Below the pieces are notes generated by a model, which saw nothing but the letters and a program-made list of their open reading frames with translations, made no database searches and was not told the DNA's origin. DNA of 64,000 nt from Haloarcula nitratireducens. GTDB lineage: Archaea > Halobacteriota > Halobacteria > Halobacteriales > Haloarculaceae. Both the position numbers and the translations under genes were made by a program. The DNA lies in contig NZ_RKLT01000002.1 in the NCBI RefSeq assembly GCF_019599505.1, forward strand, positions 372,001 to 436,000, read 5' to 3'. Below, in pieces: positions 1 to 8,679 of the stretch (within the stretch, counting starts at the first letter, position 1; every line of letters begins with the position of its first letter).

Positions 1-660
1 CGCCGGGCGTATCAGCGGCAACTGGAGCAGTCGAACGAACGACTGGAGAGCTTCGCCAGCATGCTCGCCCACGAGCTCAGAAATCCGGTCGCCATCGGGC
101 AGATTTACGCGCAACAGCTCTCCTCGCAACCGGACTCGGACGCGGTCGAGTACGTCGTCGAGGCGTTCGACCGTATCGAGGACATGATCAACGTCATGCT
201 GGTGCTCACCCGGGGCGAGGAGGCGGTCAGCGACCGGACTACGCTCCGGCTCCTGCCGGTCGCACAAGACGTCTGGGAGGAGATCGACACGGCCGACGGG
301 ACCCTCGAGACCGACGGCGACTACACGGTCGCGGCCGACGAGACGTACCTCAGACACCTCCTTCGGAACCTCTTCGAGAACGCGCTCCAGCACGGCGGTC
401 GAGACGTCACCGTCAGGGTGGGCGGACTCCCGACCGGATTCTACGTCGAAGACGACGGGGTGGGCATCCCGCCGGACGAACGCGATACCGTGTTCCAGGC
501 GGGCTATACGACTGCGGCCGACGGGGGCGGTGCCGGGCTGGGGCTGGCGTTCGTCAGCGAGTTAGCGAACGCGTACGACTGGGAGGTAGACGTGATCGAG
601 AGCGAGGCCGGCGGCGCGCGCTTCGAGCTCCGAGACGTCGATCAGGAACGGCGGACGTGA
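1..660 (+). CDS. Sensor histidine kinase, C-terminal part
   Basis: C-terminal portion of a two-component sensor kinase; the frame is open from base 1, so the start and sensor domain lie before the window. The visible part begins with a short coiled-coil-like stretch. It is followed by the HisKA box SMLAHELRNPV, with the phospho-acceptor His at visible residue 24. The HATPase domain follows: N box LLRNLFENALQHGG, then DDGVGIPPDE, then GAGLGLAFVSE. All ATP-binding boxes are intact, so it is probably active. No response regulator is adjacent, and haloarchaeal kinases are often orphans. Its signal cannot be inferred from this fragment. Confidence 0.93.
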   Translation, partial: RRAYQRQLEQSNERLESFASMLAHELRNPVAIGQIYAQQLSSQPDSDAVEYVVEAFDRIEDMINVMLVLTRGEEAVSDRTTLRLLPVAQDVWEEIDTADGTLETDGDYTVAADETYLRHLLRNLFENALQHGGRDVTVRVGGLPTGFYVEDDGVGIPPDERDTVFQAGYTTAADGGGAGLGLAFVSELANAYDWEVDVIESEAGGARFELRDVDQERRT

Positions 661-727
661 CGGTGCGAATCGGCGACGACTCGGCGAGACGACGCGCTTT
701 TCCGGCTCAGACGGCTATAGCGTCCCA

Positions 728-1240
728 ATGACCGACGTTCCACCGGACGTTGCAGAGGCGTTCGATAGCCGCGAGGAGTTCGCCGAGAGCGACGGCGGCT
801 ACGCGATCGAGACGACGAGTTTCAGCGGTCGCGTGACCGCCAGCGAGGGCGAGACGTGGGAGACGAATTACCAAGTGACGGTCAGAGCGCCGACGTTACA
901 GGCCGCGACGGCCGACGACGTGGGGCCGGCCGTCCGTGACGGCTGGTTCGATACGCTGGAGCGCCGCCTCGAAGACGCGCCCAAGGCGACGCGAACCGCC
1001 GTCGAACTCGACGAGTACGCGGTCGAGCGCGACGGCGAAGAGGTCGTCGTCACCTACCGGTTCAGCCTCGGCGGCGAGCGACAGGCCGCCGACGTGGCGA
1101 AGACGTTCGTCGAGTACGTCGAGGGCACCTACGTCGAGGGGATCGTCCCCGGCTACGACTACGTCGGCACCGTCGCCGAGCTGATGGATTCGGCGAGCAC
1201 CGGCGGCAGCGAGGGGACGCGCGGCGGAACGCCGCTGTAG
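728..1240 (+). CDS. Conserved haloarchaeal protein (DUF5813-like)
   Basis: A soluble acidic protein of 170 residues with no signal peptide or membrane segment. It resembles the haloarchaeal DUF5813 group by general appearance; I recall this family from memory and am not certain of the number. No catalytic motif is visible. The C-terminus is low in complexity (Gly/Ser/Thr). The ATG lies 67 bases after the preceding kinase stop. The gene is followed by a dense run of hairpins at 1251-1427. Function unknown. Confidence 0.75.
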   Translation: MTDVPPDVAEAFDSREEFAESDGGYAIETTSFSGRVTASEGETWETNYQVTVRAPTLQAATADDVGPAVRDGWFDTLERRLEDAPKATRTAVELDEYAVERDGEEVVVTYRFSLGGERQAADVAKTFVEYVEGTYVEGIVPGYDYVGTVAELMDSASTGGSEGTRGGTPL

Positions 1241-1250
1241 AAGTAGCATA

Positions 1251-1267
1251 CGGCGGCTTCGCCGCCG
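1251..1267. repeat. Hairpin 1 of intergenic array
   Basis: A perfect 7-bp stem (CGGCGGC/GCCGCCG) with a TTC loop, ten bases after the stop of the upstream gene. It is the first of five adjacent hairpins between two convergent genes. Confidence 0.8.
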
Positions 1268-1276
1268 TTTCACTGC

Positions 1277-1300
1277 GAGCGCGACGCGTCGCGCTCTTTT
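1277..1300 (+). terminator. Palindrome followed by T-run
   Basis: A perfect palindrome with 10-base arms (GAGCGCGACG and its complement) followed directly by TTTT. A T-run after the gene end is the known archaeal termination signal, so this is the likeliest 3' end for the 728-1240 transcript. Confidence 0.5.
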
Positions 1301-1310
1301 CGCCCACGTT

Positions 1311-1364
1311 CGTTAGAGCGAAGTCATCCGAAAGAGCGCACGGCGCTCTCGGACGACTCTAACG
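1311..1364. repeat. Long imperfect hairpin
   Basis: The outer arms CGTTAGAG/CTCTAACG enclose nested arms AGTC/GACT, TCCGA/(C)GGA and AGAGCGC/GCGCTCT, with an ACG apical loop. The result is an almost continuous stem of about 25 bp with small bulges. The longest structure in the array. Confidence 0.7.
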
Positions 1365-1372
1365 CAGCCCAT

Positions 1373-1391
1373 CAGAAGTCTTCGACTTCTG
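1373..1391. repeat. Hairpin 4 of intergenic array
   Basis: A perfect 8-bp stem CAGAAGTC/GACTTCTG with loop TTC. The same loop closes hairpin 1 and the one at 15441-15457. Confidence 0.8.
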
Positions 1392-1410
1392 AGGACGTTT
1401 TTCGAGGCGT

Positions 1411-1427
1411 GGTGGCCGCAGGCCACC
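1411..1427. repeat. Hairpin 5 of intergenic array
   Basis: A perfect 7-bp stem GGTGGCC/GGCCACC with loop GCA, preceded by a T-run (ACGTTTTTCG). It sits 25 bases beyond the stop of the minus-strand gene at 1453, so on the minus strand it could mark the end of the trkA operon transcript. Confidence 0.75.
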
Positions 1428-1452
1428 CAACGAAGAAAGAGGTGGGTATCGG

Positions 1453-1683
1453 TTAGTCCATGGCGATGTACGTCTGCGTGCTCTCGACGCCCTCGATGTC
1501 CTGGATGTGGGTCGCGGCGACGTCCTTGACCTCGGCGGGCGTGTCGACGGTAACCTTCGCGATGAGGTCGACGTCGCCGGCGACGATGTGGGCCTCCCGG
1601 ACGCCGTCGATGGCCTCGATCTCGTCTTTCAGGCGGTCCGCGTCTCCGGTGTGGGCTTTGACCATAACGTATGCAGTGACCAT
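1453..1683 (-). CDS. Stand-alone Lrp/AsnC ligand-binding (RAM) domain protein
   Basis: A 76-residue protein consisting only of the alpha-beta RAM domain found at the C-terminus of Lrp/AsnC regulators. There is no helix-turn-helix, so it cannot bind DNA alone. Recognisable segments are MVTAYVMVKAHTG, the central AHIVAGDVDLIAKV and the terminal STQTYIAMD. The start chosen is the ATG at 1681-1683, because the paralogue at 2480 begins with the same MVTA residues; an ATG three codons upstream would overlap trkA. It follows trkA on the same strand with one base between, so the two are co-transcribed. This suggests a small-molecule-sensing partner for K+ uptake (inference). Confidence 0.85.
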   Translation of the reverse strand: MVTAYVMVKAHTGDADRLKDEIEAIDGVREAHIVAGDVDLIAKVTVDTPAEVKDVAATHIQDIEGVESTQTYIAMD

Positions 1684-1684
1684 G

Positions 1685-2371
1685 TCAGGCACCTCCGAGT
1701 GCGGTCGCGCGGCCGGATTCGCCGGCGACGATGCTCCGGACGTCGCCGAGGGTGTCGAAGCCCGCGAGGACGACGACGTGGTCGCCCTCTTCGAGCGTCT
1801 CGTCCGGGTCCGGAATCGTCAGCGCGGTCTCGCCCTTCCCGTGCGCGAGAAGTTGGGCGTTGGCGGGCAGTTCCAGTTCCGAGAGGGAGTAGCCGTTCAT
1901 CGGCGAGGCGTCCGTGATGGTGAACTCGACGAGCTGGAGGTTCTGGGCGACGTCCGCGACGGCGCGGATGTTCCCGCCTAACAGCGCGTTCTTCGCGGCG
2001 ATCGCGCCGAGTCGTTCGGGGTAGATGACCTCGTCCACGTCGTCGGCGTAGCGCTTGTAGATCTCCTCGCGGTAGTCCTCGTCGATACGCATGACGGTTC
2101 GACAGCCGTGCTGTTTGCCGATCATGCAGGCGACGAAGTTGTCGTTCAGGTCGCCGGTGAGCGCGCCGACCGCGTCGGCCGAGTCGAGGTCGGCGAGCGA
2201 CAGCGTCTCCTCGATGGCACCGTCGCCCTCGATGACCTCGAAGCCGGCGGTCTGGGCCCGCTCGACGGCTCCCTCGTCCTGTTCGATGAGGACGACGTGG
2301 TGTCCGCTCTCTTGCAGCACGCGTGCGGTTCGGAGGCCGACGCGGCCTGCACCCACGATAACAAATCGCAT
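1685..2371 (-). CDS. trkA: TrkA-type potassium uptake regulatory protein
   Basis: Cytosolic gating subunit of a Trk/Ktr potassium system, 228 residues. The N-terminal RCK (TrkA-N) Rossmann domain starts with MRFVIVGAGRVG (dinucleotide-binding GxGxxG) and carries the acidic end of strand 2 in VVLIEQDEG. The C-terminal half is a TrkA-C domain. The ATG at 2369-2371 is chosen because it starts directly at the Rossmann strand. A TATA-like run (CTTTTATTCAT read on the minus strand) lies about 25 bases upstream. No TrkH membrane subunit is in the window. It shares an operon with the RAM protein downstream and is divergent from a second RAM protein. Confidence 0.92.
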   Translation of the reverse strand: MRFVIVGAGRVGLRTARVLQESGHHVVLIEQDEGAVERAQTAGFEVIEGDGAIEETLSLADLDSADAVGALTGDLNDNFVACMIGKQHGCRTVMRIDEDYREEIYKRYADDVDEVIYPERLGAIAAKNALLGGNIRAVADVAQNLQLVEFTITDASPMNGYSLSELELPANAQLLAHGKGETALTIPDPDETLEEGDHVVVLAGFDTLGDVRSIVAGESGRATALGGA

Positions 2372-2479
2372 GTCCAGTCGTAAGACACGGGGATGAATAA
2401 AAGTATCCCGACGGGCGGACCGGTAGCGAGGGGCCGACCGCGGGAAACTTTTTGGTTGCATGGTACCTCATCGCACAGT

Positions 2480-2710
2480 ATGGTCACGGCGTTCATCATG
2501 GTCAAGACGGTGGCGGGCAAGTCCGACGAACTCCTAGAGGCGGTGCGCGAGGCGGAGGGCATCACCGAGGCGCACATCGTCGCCGGGCAGTACGACATCA
2601 TCGCGGAGGCGAGCGGCTCCGAGGTGTACGACGTGATGCAGTCGGTGGCGACGCGCGTGCGGGACTTGGAGGGGGTCGCCGACACGCGGACGTACATCTG
2701 TCTGGAGTGA
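2480..2710 (+). CDS. Stand-alone Lrp/AsnC ligand-binding (RAM) domain protein, second copy
   Basis: A 76-residue paralogue of the protein at 1453-1683, again a bare RAM domain without helix-turn-helix. It shares the MVTA start, the AHIVAG core and the TRTYICLE end. The gene is divergent from trkA with about 108 bases between the starts, and an ACTTTTTGG TATA-like element lies 25-30 bases before the ATG. Two paralogues flanking trkA suggest a shared role with TrkA, possibly as hetero-oligomers; this is inference. Confidence 0.85.
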   Translation: MVTAFIMVKTVAGKSDELLEAVREAEGITEAHIVAGQYDIIAEASGSEVYDVMQSVATRVRDLEGVADTRTYICLE

Positions 2711-2754
2711 GGCCGTTCCGACACCGCAAAGAGCGTCGCCGTCGTAACGCCCGT

Positions 2755-3075
2755 ATGGTCAGCGTCGTGGGACTCGTGGGCTTGCTCGTCATCGTGCTGG
2801 CAAACAGCGCCGTGACGGCACTCATGACACGCTTCTTCCGGGTACGGATGAACACCCGCTGGGGCGGGCTGCTCTACTCGATACTGCTGTGTCCGATCGC
2901 CATGTTCGTCCTGTTCATGGTGCTGGCGACGCTCGGGTTCGGCGGCGACCTCACGCTCGGTCCGGGGTCCGTCGTCTTCCTCACGATCGTCGTGCCGCTG
3001 GCCGTGGGAATGACCTTCGACTACATCTGGATGCCCGCGCCGGACGACGTCGAACTCCCCACCTCGATGAACTGA
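2755..3075 (+). CDS. Small integral membrane protein, unknown
   Basis: 106 residues with three predicted transmembrane segments: about 2-23, 41-62 and 77-98. A short positive loop (TRFFRVRMNTRWGG) lies between the first two. Not a family I can name. It begins 44 bases after the RAM gene and may be co-transcribed. The ATG follows a short spacer without a clear Shine-Dalgarno sequence. Confidence 0.7.
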   Translation: MVSVVGLVGLLVIVLANSAVTALMTRFFRVRMNTRWGGLLYSILLCPIAMFVLFMVLATLGFGGDLTLGPGSVVFLTIVVPLAVGMTFDYIWMPAPDDVELPTSMN

Positions 3076-3077
3076 GT

Positions 3078-3671
3078 TCAGAGACGCTCGACGATGGCCG
3101 ACCGGACCCGCTCGTAGACGGCGTCCGGATCGGCCGTCGCGTCGACCGTGACGAACCGCTCGGGGTCGGCCGCTCGGAGCCGGTCGTAGTTCTCCCGAAC
3201 GTCCGCTAAGTAGTCGGCCGTCTCGAACTTGTTCGTGGCCCCGCTTCGCCGGGCCGCCGTCTCGGGGTCGAGGTCGAGAAACAGCGTCAGGTCCGGCGGG
3301 CGCGTCCACGGCGCGTGGACCTCGCGGACGTAGTCGAGCGGGTCCGCGAACCAGTCGGTCTCGGCGAGGGTCGCGCCCTGATAGGCGTAGCGCGAGTCGG
3401 AGTAGCGGTCGGAGACGACGAGGCCGCCGTCGTCGAGGCCGGGGCGAACCGTCTCCGCGAGGTGAGCGGCGTGGTCGGCGGTGTAGAGGAACAGTTCGGC
3501 CACGGAGTCGGCGTCGGCGTCGTCGATGGAGCGCTGGACGGCCTCGCCGTACCAGCTATCGGTCGGCTCTCGGGTGAACGTCGCGTCGGTCGGCAGGGCG
3601 TCGTCGGCCCGTAGCCGCTCCCAGACCGTGGTCTTCCCGCTCCCGTCGAGTCCTTCGAGCGTGACGAGCAT
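3078..3671 (-). CDS. tmk: Thymidylate kinase
   Basis: dTMP kinase, converting dTMP to dTDP with ATP in DNA precursor synthesis; 197 residues, the usual length. The P-loop GLDGSGKTT is at residues 7-15, the DR(Y/F) motif occurs in [14 protein letters not shown], and the LID region carries RSGATNKFE. The start is the ATG at 3669-3671, directly at the P-loop strand; the frame continues upstream but without family resemblance. The gene is convergent with the 2755 gene (two bases between) and divergent from the SDR gene at 3792. Confidence 0.93.
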   Translation of the reverse strand: MLVTLEGLDGSGKTTVWERLRADDALPTDATFTREPTDSWYGEAVQRSIDDADADSVAELFLYTADHAAHLAETVRPGLDDGGLVVSDRYSDSRYAYQGATLAETDWFADPLDYVREVHAPWTRPPDLTLFLDLDPETAARRSGATNKFETADYLADVRENYDRLRAADPERFVTVDATADPDAVYERVRSAIVERL

Positions 3672-3791
3672 ATCCGAGCGTCGGCGCGGGGCCACGTAAG
3701 CGACTCGGACCCCCGTAGAACCGCCGCCCGCCGCGGACTCCCAAACTGGTTGCGGCGTACTTTTACGAGGCGTCCGGGCGAGGGTTCGCGT

Positions 3792-4697
3792 ATGGACGTA
3801 CTTGTCGTCGGCGGAACCGGCTTCGTCGGACAGTATCTGTGTCGAGAACTCGACGACCGAGACCACGAGGTCACCGCGCTGTCGCGGAACCCCCACGACG
3901 CCGACCTGCCGACCGGCGTCACTCGAAAAGAGGGGGACGTCACCGACTACGACAGCATCGAGGGCGCGTTCGAGGGGCAGGACGCCGTCTTCTTCCTCCC
4001 CGCGCTGACGCCGCTGTTCAAGCCCGACGGCGGCGACGAGATGCACGAGGTGGTCCACCTCGGCGGGACGGAGAACGCGGTGCGGGCCGCCGAGGAACAC
4101 GGCGTCTCCCGATACGTCCAGATGAGCGCGCTCGGTGCGGACCCGAACGGCGCGACCCACTACCTGCGGGCGAAGGGGAAGGCCGAGGAGGCGGTCAAGA
4201 GTTCGGACCTCGACTGGACGATCTTCCGGCCCTCGATCGTCTTCGGCGAGGGCGACGAGTTCGTCTACTTCACCAAGCGGCTCAAGCAGATCTTCGCCCC
4301 CGGCGTGCCGCTGTACCCCCTGCCCGGCGGCGGCCGGAAGGCGCACTTCCAGCTCGTCTGGGTCGAGGACCTCGCGCCGATACTCGCCGATTCACTGGAG
4401 AGCGACGAACACGTCGGGCAGACATACGAGGTCGGCGGTCCCGAAGTCCTCTCGCTCCGGGAGGCGACGGAACTCGTCTACGAGAGCGAGGGCGAGTCCA
4501 TCACTATCGTCCCGCTTCCGATGGAGTTGGCGAAGGTCGGGCTCCCGGTGCTGGGGAGCCTCGGCTTCCCGATGGGCAGCGACCAGTACGAGGGGCTCGA
4601 TTTCGACAACACGCCGCGGGACAACGACGTCGACGCGTTCGGCTACGACGTGAGCGAGTTCCGGACGTTCGGCGACTACCTCGGCGTGCGCCGATAG
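3792..4697 (+). CDS. NDUFA9/NmrA-like atypical SDR, NAD(P)-binding
   Basis: 301 residues. The N-terminal Rossmann motif [10 protein letters not shown] is followed by an extended SDR fold of the NmrA/NDUFA9 subgroup. Members act as NAD(P)H-binding sensors, epimerases or complex I assembly-type subunits. The usual catalytic YxxxK is present only as [11 protein letters not shown], typical of the atypical class. The start is the ATG at 3792, preceded by the TATA-like TACTTTTACG about 28 bases upstream. Substrate unknown. Confidence 0.82.
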   Translation: MDVLVVGGTGFVGQYLCRELDDRDHEVTALSRNPHDADLPTGVTRKEGDVTDYDSIEGAFEGQDAVFFLPALTPLFKPDGGDEMHEVVHLGGTENAVRAAEEHGVSRYVQMSALGADPNGATHYLRAKGKAEEAVKSSDLDWTIFRPSIVFGEGDEFVYFTKRLKQIFAPGVPLYPLPGGGRKAHFQLVWVEDLAPILADSLESDEHVGQTYEVGGPEVLSLREATELVYESEGESITIVPLPMELAKVGLPVLGSLGFPMGSDQYEGLDFDNTPRDNDVDAFGYDVSEFRTFGDYLGVRR

Positions 4698-4884
4698 CCC
4701 GCGCGCAGCGGTCGCGCCGGAGACCTTTCAGCTGCGGTTACTTTCTCGCTCAGCCACCAATCGTAGCCGACAGACCCTATTTACGGGTATCAGTGCGAGA
4801 GCGGGCACTGAGAGGTCGTTCTCGGCATTTCCGAGCTATTTTCATTCCTGAGTGGGACTTTCAGCGGTGATATTTGGGGAAAAA

Positions 4885-4892
4885 ACTTATAG
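4885..4892 (+). promoter_or_regulatory. cetZ1 TATA box
   Basis: ACTTATAG preceded by a purine-rich BRE-like run (GGGGAAAAA). It is about 41 bases before the cetZ1 ATG, so a short leader carrying GGAAG near 4919 as a weak ribosome site is expected. Confidence 0.6.
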
Positions 4893-4932
4893 GCACTATC
4901 CTACTTACCCCTTTTAAGCGGAAGACCTAATC

Positions 4933-6117
4933 ATGAAACTCGCGATGATCGGCTTCGGGCAGGCCGGCGGCAAAATCGTGGACAAATTCCTCGAGTACGA
5001 CCGGAACACGGACTCGGGAATCGTCCGCTCCGCGGTGGCGGTCAACACGGCGAAAGCAGACCTGCTCGGACTGGAACACATCCCGGAGGAGAATCGAGTG
5101 CTCATCGGCCAGGCCCGCGTCAAGGGCCACGGCGTGGGCGCGGACAACGAACTCGGCGCGGAGATCGCCGAAGAGGACATCGACGAGGTGCAGGGGGCCA
5201 TCGACAACATCCCCGTCCACGAGGTCGACGCGTTCCTCGTCGTCGCCGGTCTCGGCGGTGGGACGGGTTCCGGCGGATCGCCGGTCATCTCGAAGCACCT
5301 CAAGCGCATCTACACCGAACCCGTCTACGGCCTCGGCGTCCTGCCGGGCAGCGACGAGGGCGGCATCTACACGCTGAACGCCGCCCGCTCGTTCCAGACG
5401 TTCGTCCGCGAGGTTGACAACCTCATGGTCTTCGACAACGACGCCTGGCGCAAGACCGGCGAGTCCGTCGAGGGCGGCTACGACCACATCAACGAGGAGA
5501 TCGTCCGGCGCTTCGGCGTGCTGTTCGGGGCCGGCGAGGTCGAGGCCGGCGACGACATCGCCGAGAGCGTCGTCGACTCCTCCGAGATCATCAACACGCT
5601 CGACGGCGGCGGCGTCTCGACGGTCGGGTACGCCTCCGAGGACGTCGAGGTCACGTCCGGCGGCGGCGGGGGACTCCTCTCGCGGTTCACCGGCGACGAC
5701 GGCGGCGACGACGGACTGGACACGGCGAACACGACCAACCGCATCACGTCGCTCGTCCGGAAGGCGGCGCTCGGTCGGCTGACGCTCCCCTGCGAGATAG
5801 AAGGCGCGGAGCGGGCCCTCCTCGTGATGGCCGGGCCGCCGGCCCACCTCAATCGGAAGGGGATAGAGCGCGGCCGGAAGTGGCTGGAGGAGCAGACGGG
5901 GTCGATGGAGGTCCGCGGCGGGGACTACCCGACCAACTCCCCGAAGGTCGCGGCCTCGATCCTGCTGGCGGGCGTTCACAACGTCCCGCGCATCAAGGAG
6001 CTCCAGCAGGTCGCCATCGAAGCGCAGGACAACATCGACGACATCCGCGAACAGAGCGACGGAAACCTACAGGACCTGGTCGAAGACGATGAGGATGAAC
6101 TCGATCCGCTCTTCTGA
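4933..6117 (+). CDS. cetZ1: CetZ1, tubulin-superfamily cell-shape protein
   Basis: 394 residues, closely matching the remembered Haloferax volcanii CetZ1, which is needed for rod formation and swimming. It is a GTP-dependent cytoskeletal protein at the cell envelope. The T1 loop GFGQAGG spans residues 7-13 and the T4 signature GGGTGSG spans 108-114. Glu218 (in DSSEII) matches the residue whose change in H. volcanii CetZ1 blocks function. A Gly/Asp-rich insert (about 235-255) and an acidic tail ([12 protein letters not shown]) follow the family pattern. The downstream gene overlaps its last 29 bases, implying translational coupling. Confidence 0.95.
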   Translation: MKLAMIGFGQAGGKIVDKFLEYDRNTDSGIVRSAVAVNTAKADLLGLEHIPEENRVLIGQARVKGHGVGADNELGAEIAEEDIDEVQGAIDNIPVHEVDAFLVVAGLGGGTGSGGSPVISKHLKRIYTEPVYGLGVLPGSDEGGIYTLNAARSFQTFVREVDNLMVFDNDAWRKTGESVEGGYDHINEEIVRRFGVLFGAGEVEAGDDIAESVVDSSEIINTLDGGGVSTVGYASEDVEVTSGGGGGLLSRFTGDDGGDDGLDTANTTNRITSLVRKAALGRLTLPCEIEGAERALLVMAGPPAHLNRKGIERGRKWLEEQTGSMEVRGGDYPTNSPKVAASILLAGVHNVPRIKELQQVAIEAQDNIDDIREQSDGNLQDLVEDDEDELDPLF

Positions 6118-6871
6118 GGGCACCGTCGTCCTCCTGTGCGTGGTCGGTCTCCTCGCCTTCGCCGGCACCGCGAGCGCCTTCTCCGTCTCCGCGGAGGGCG
6201 TCCCCGAAGAGACGGCCGTCGGCAGCGAGGTGTCGGTCACCTACACCGTCGACGATCCCTTCACCGGGACGTCGAACCAGTGGACGCTCCGCGGCCAGAC
6301 CGAACTGCGGGACGTGAGCTGGACCGTGACGGTGCTTCGCGCCGGCAGTCAGGTCGACCAGGCGACCTACGGCGGCCAGAACTTCAGCAGGGCGCTGGAC
6401 ATCGACAACAACGGCGACGAGGTGCGAGTGCAACTCACCGGGACGGCCCCCGAAGTGACGAACTACACCTACGAACCGCCACAGCAGTACACCGTCGCCG
6501 AACTCACGCGCGTGAGCGGGAACAACGAGGAGACGTTCCAGAACAGCACGGCCCACCACTACACCGAGGAGAGCAGACAGGCGCGACAGGCAATCGATAG
6601 CGCCCAGCGGGCCATCGACGGCGCCGGCGGGAACCAGGAGGCCGAGAACCTCGTCGAGAGCGCGGTCTCCTCCTACGAGAACGACAACTTCGAGAACGCG
6701 CGGAATCTCGCCGAGGACGCCGAGAGCACGGCCCAGCAGGCCCAACAGAGCCAACAGAACACCCGAACGCTTCTATTGGGTGGCGGCGCAATCGTCGCGC
6801 TCCTCGTCCTCGCGGGCCTCGGCTACGCCCTGTACACTAAGTCCCAGGGCGACGATTACAGCAAACTGTAA
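6089..6871 (+). CDS. Exported, C-terminally membrane-anchored protein downstream of cetZ1
   Basis: 260 residues. An N-terminal signal sequence ([19 protein letters not shown]) is followed by a beta-rich extracellular region of about 100 residues. A Gln/Glu/Ala-rich helical, probably coiled-coil segment (about 150-220) follows. A transmembrane helix ([21 protein letters not shown]) and a short positive tail close the protein. The start is the ATG at 6089, overlapping cetZ1 by 29 bases; the ATG at 6095 is an alternative. The overlap with cetZ1 upstream and the one-base TAATG overlap with cofC downstream indicate an operon. I do not know a function; a link to CetZ1 and cell envelope shape is inferred from the coupling. 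Confidence 0.85.
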   Translation: MRMNSIRSSEGTVVLLCVVGLLAFAGTASAFSVSAEGVPEETAVGSEVSVTYTVDDPFTGTSNQWTLRGQTELRDVSWTVTVLRAGSQVDQATYGGQNFSRALDIDNNGDEVRVQLTGTAPEVTNYTYEPPQQYTVAELTRVSGNNEETFQNSTAHHYTEESRQARQAIDSAQRAIDGAGGNQEAENLVESAVSSYENDNFENARNLAEDAESTAQQAQQSQQNTRTLLLGGGAIVALLVLAGLGYALYTKSQGDDYSKL

Positions 6872-7476
6872 TGCGCGTCGTCGTCCCCGTCTCGGGGTCG
6901 GACCCGAAGACGCGACTCTCCCCCGTTCTCTCCCCGGACGAGCGCCGCGAGTTCACCGAGGCGATGCTGGCCGACGTGCTGCGCGCGCTCGACGCCGCGG
7001 GCTACGACCCCGAGGTCGTCTCGACGGCGCCCATCGACTGTGACGCGCCGGTGACGGTCGACGACCGCGGACTGGACGCCCTCGTCAACGACCTGCTCTC
7101 AGATGGACCGCTGGCGGTGGTGATGGCGGACGTACCCCTGATCACGACCGAGACCGTCGAGCGCCTGTTCGCGCCCGACGCCGACGTGGTGCTCGCGCCG
7201 GGACTGGGCGGCGGGACGAACGCCTTCGTCTGCCGGCACCCCGATTTCCGCGTCGACTACCACGGCGCGTCGATCCGGGACCACCGCCGCATCGCCGCGG
7301 CGGCCGGAGCCGACCTCGCGGAAGTCGACTCCCGCCTGCTGGCGACAGATATCGACGAACCGGCGGACCTCGCGGAGGTGCTGTTACACGGCGACGGCGC
7401 GGCCGGCGAGTGGCTCGCCGACGCGGGCTTCGAACTGGCGTTCGACGACGGCCGCGTCGGCGTCGAGCGCGAGTGA
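6871..7476 (+). CDS. cofC: 2-phospho-L-lactate guanylyltransferase CofC
   Basis: Nucleotidyltransferase that activates 2-phospholactate (or PEP) with GTP in coenzyme F420 biosynthesis; 201 residues. The GT-A-like start [18 protein letters not shown] and the metal-binding core [12 protein letters not shown] are present, as is the GGGTNAF segment typical of the family. The ATG shares one base with the previous stop. The neighbouring cofG and cofH support the assignment. Confidence 0.93.
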   Translation: MRVVVPVSGSDPKTRLSPVLSPDERREFTEAMLADVLRALDAAGYDPEVVSTAPIDCDAPVTVDDRGLDALVNDLLSDGPLAVVMADVPLITTETVERLFAPDADVVLAPGLGGGTNAFVCRHPDFRVDYHGASIRDHRRIAAAAGADLAEVDSRLLATDIDEPADLAEVLLHGDGAAGEWLADAGFELAFDDGRVGVERE

Positions 7477-7509
7477 ACGCTTTTCACCGCGGAGCGTCGA
7501 ACGGCGCAC

Positions 7510-8616
7510 GTGATTCCCGGGGCCGACGAGTACGACATCGACCTTGCCATCGCCGACGCTGACGTAGAGCGTCTGCTGACGACGAGACCGACGCACGTCG
7601 AGAGCGCCGACGAACTGTCCTACTGCCGGAACGTGTTCGTCCCGCTGACGACCGCCTGCCGATACACCTGCACCTACTGCACCTACTACGACCCGCCGGG
7701 GGAGGCCGACCTGATGTCCCCCGGGGAGATCCGCGAGACGTGCCGGCGGGGGGCCGACGCCGGCTGTACGGAGGCGCTCTTCACCTTCGGCGACGACCCC
7801 GACGATCGCTACACCGAGATGTACGATCAACTGGCCGAGTACGGCCACGAGACGATTCACGAGTACCTGCGCGAGGCCTGTGAGATCGCGCTGGAGGAGG
7901 GCTTACTTCCTCACGCTAACCCCGGCGACCAGACCCGCGAGCAGATGGCGACGGTCGCGGACCTGAACGCCTCGATGGGCGTGATGCTGGAGACGACGGC
8001 GGACGTGCAGGCCCACGGCGGCCCGCGCGCGAAGAACCCCGGGCAGCGCCTCGCGACCATCCGAACCGCGGGCGAACTCGGCGTCCCCTTCACGACCGGC
8101 ATCCTCGTCGGCATCGGCGAGGGGTGGCCCGACCGGGCGAAGAGCCTGCTGGCCATCGCCGAACTGCACGAACGCTACGGGCACATTCAGGAAGTCATCG
8201 TCCAGCCCGTCGCCGAGAACGAGCGCTGGCAGGGCGGTTCGCCCGACTTAGGGACGATGCGCCGCGTGACCGCGATGGCCCGCGCGGGCCTCCCCGACGA
8301 CGTCTCGGTGCAGGTGCCGCCCAACCTCGCGCCGGCCCGCGAGTTGACCGACTGCGGCATCGACGACCTCGGCGGCGTCTCGCCGGTGACGGTGGACCAC
8401 ATCAATCCCGAGTACGAGTGGCCCGCACTCCGAGAGCTAGAGGCGGTCGCCGACGCCGCCGACGTGCCGCTCGTCGAGCGCCTGCCGGTGTACGAACGCT
8501 TCGTCGACGACGGCTGGCTCTCGAACCAGATCGAGGACGCCGTCGAAGCCGATACCCCGGCCGGCGAGCGATTTCGGTCGATACTCGCCCGGGACGAGAG
8601 CCCGGCCGACGCGTGA
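7510..8616 (+). CDS. cofG: FO synthase subunit CofG (radical SAM)
   Basis: 7,8-didemethyl-8-hydroxy-5-deazariboflavin synthase subunit 1. With CofH it builds the deazaflavin (FO) chromophore of F420. It has 368 residues and starts with GTG at 7510. The radical-SAM CxxxCxxC cluster is Cys50, Cys54 and Cys57 in CRYTCTYC. It lies 33 bases after cofC on the same strand; a TTTTCACC element lies between. Confidence 0.95.
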   Translation: MIPGADEYDIDLAIADADVERLLTTRPTHVESADELSYCRNVFVPLTTACRYTCTYCTYYDPPGEADLMSPGEIRETCRRGADAGCTEALFTFGDDPDDRYTEMYDQLAEYGHETIHEYLREACEIALEEGLLPHANPGDQTREQMATVADLNASMGVMLETTADVQAHGGPRAKNPGQRLATIRTAGELGVPFTTGILVGIGEGWPDRAKSLLAIAELHERYGHIQEVIVQPVAENERWQGGSPDLGTMRRVTAMARAGLPDDVSVQVPPNLAPARELTDCGIDDLGGVSPVTVDHINPEYEWPALRELEAVADAADVPLVERLPVYERFVDDGWLSNQIEDAVEADTPAGERFRSILARDESPADA

Positions 8617-8627
8617 GCGGTAGGCCA

Positions 8628-8641
8628 CCTAGCTATCTAGG
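8628..8641. terminator. Short hairpin after cofG
   Basis: CCTAG/CTAGG stem with a four-base loop, 12 bases after the cofG stop. Confidence 0.35.
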
Positions 8642-8679
8642 TTGTACGTATATACCGACCCCGCCCGCAATATTTTACA

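Noticed and set aside
1251..1427. Hairpin run as a CRISPR array
   Set aside because: No constant repeats with unique spacers; the arms differ from one hairpin to the next.
2146..3309. Long minus-strand frame of 387 codons
   Set aside because: It covers parts of trkA, the RAM gene and the small membrane gene in other frames, without family features.
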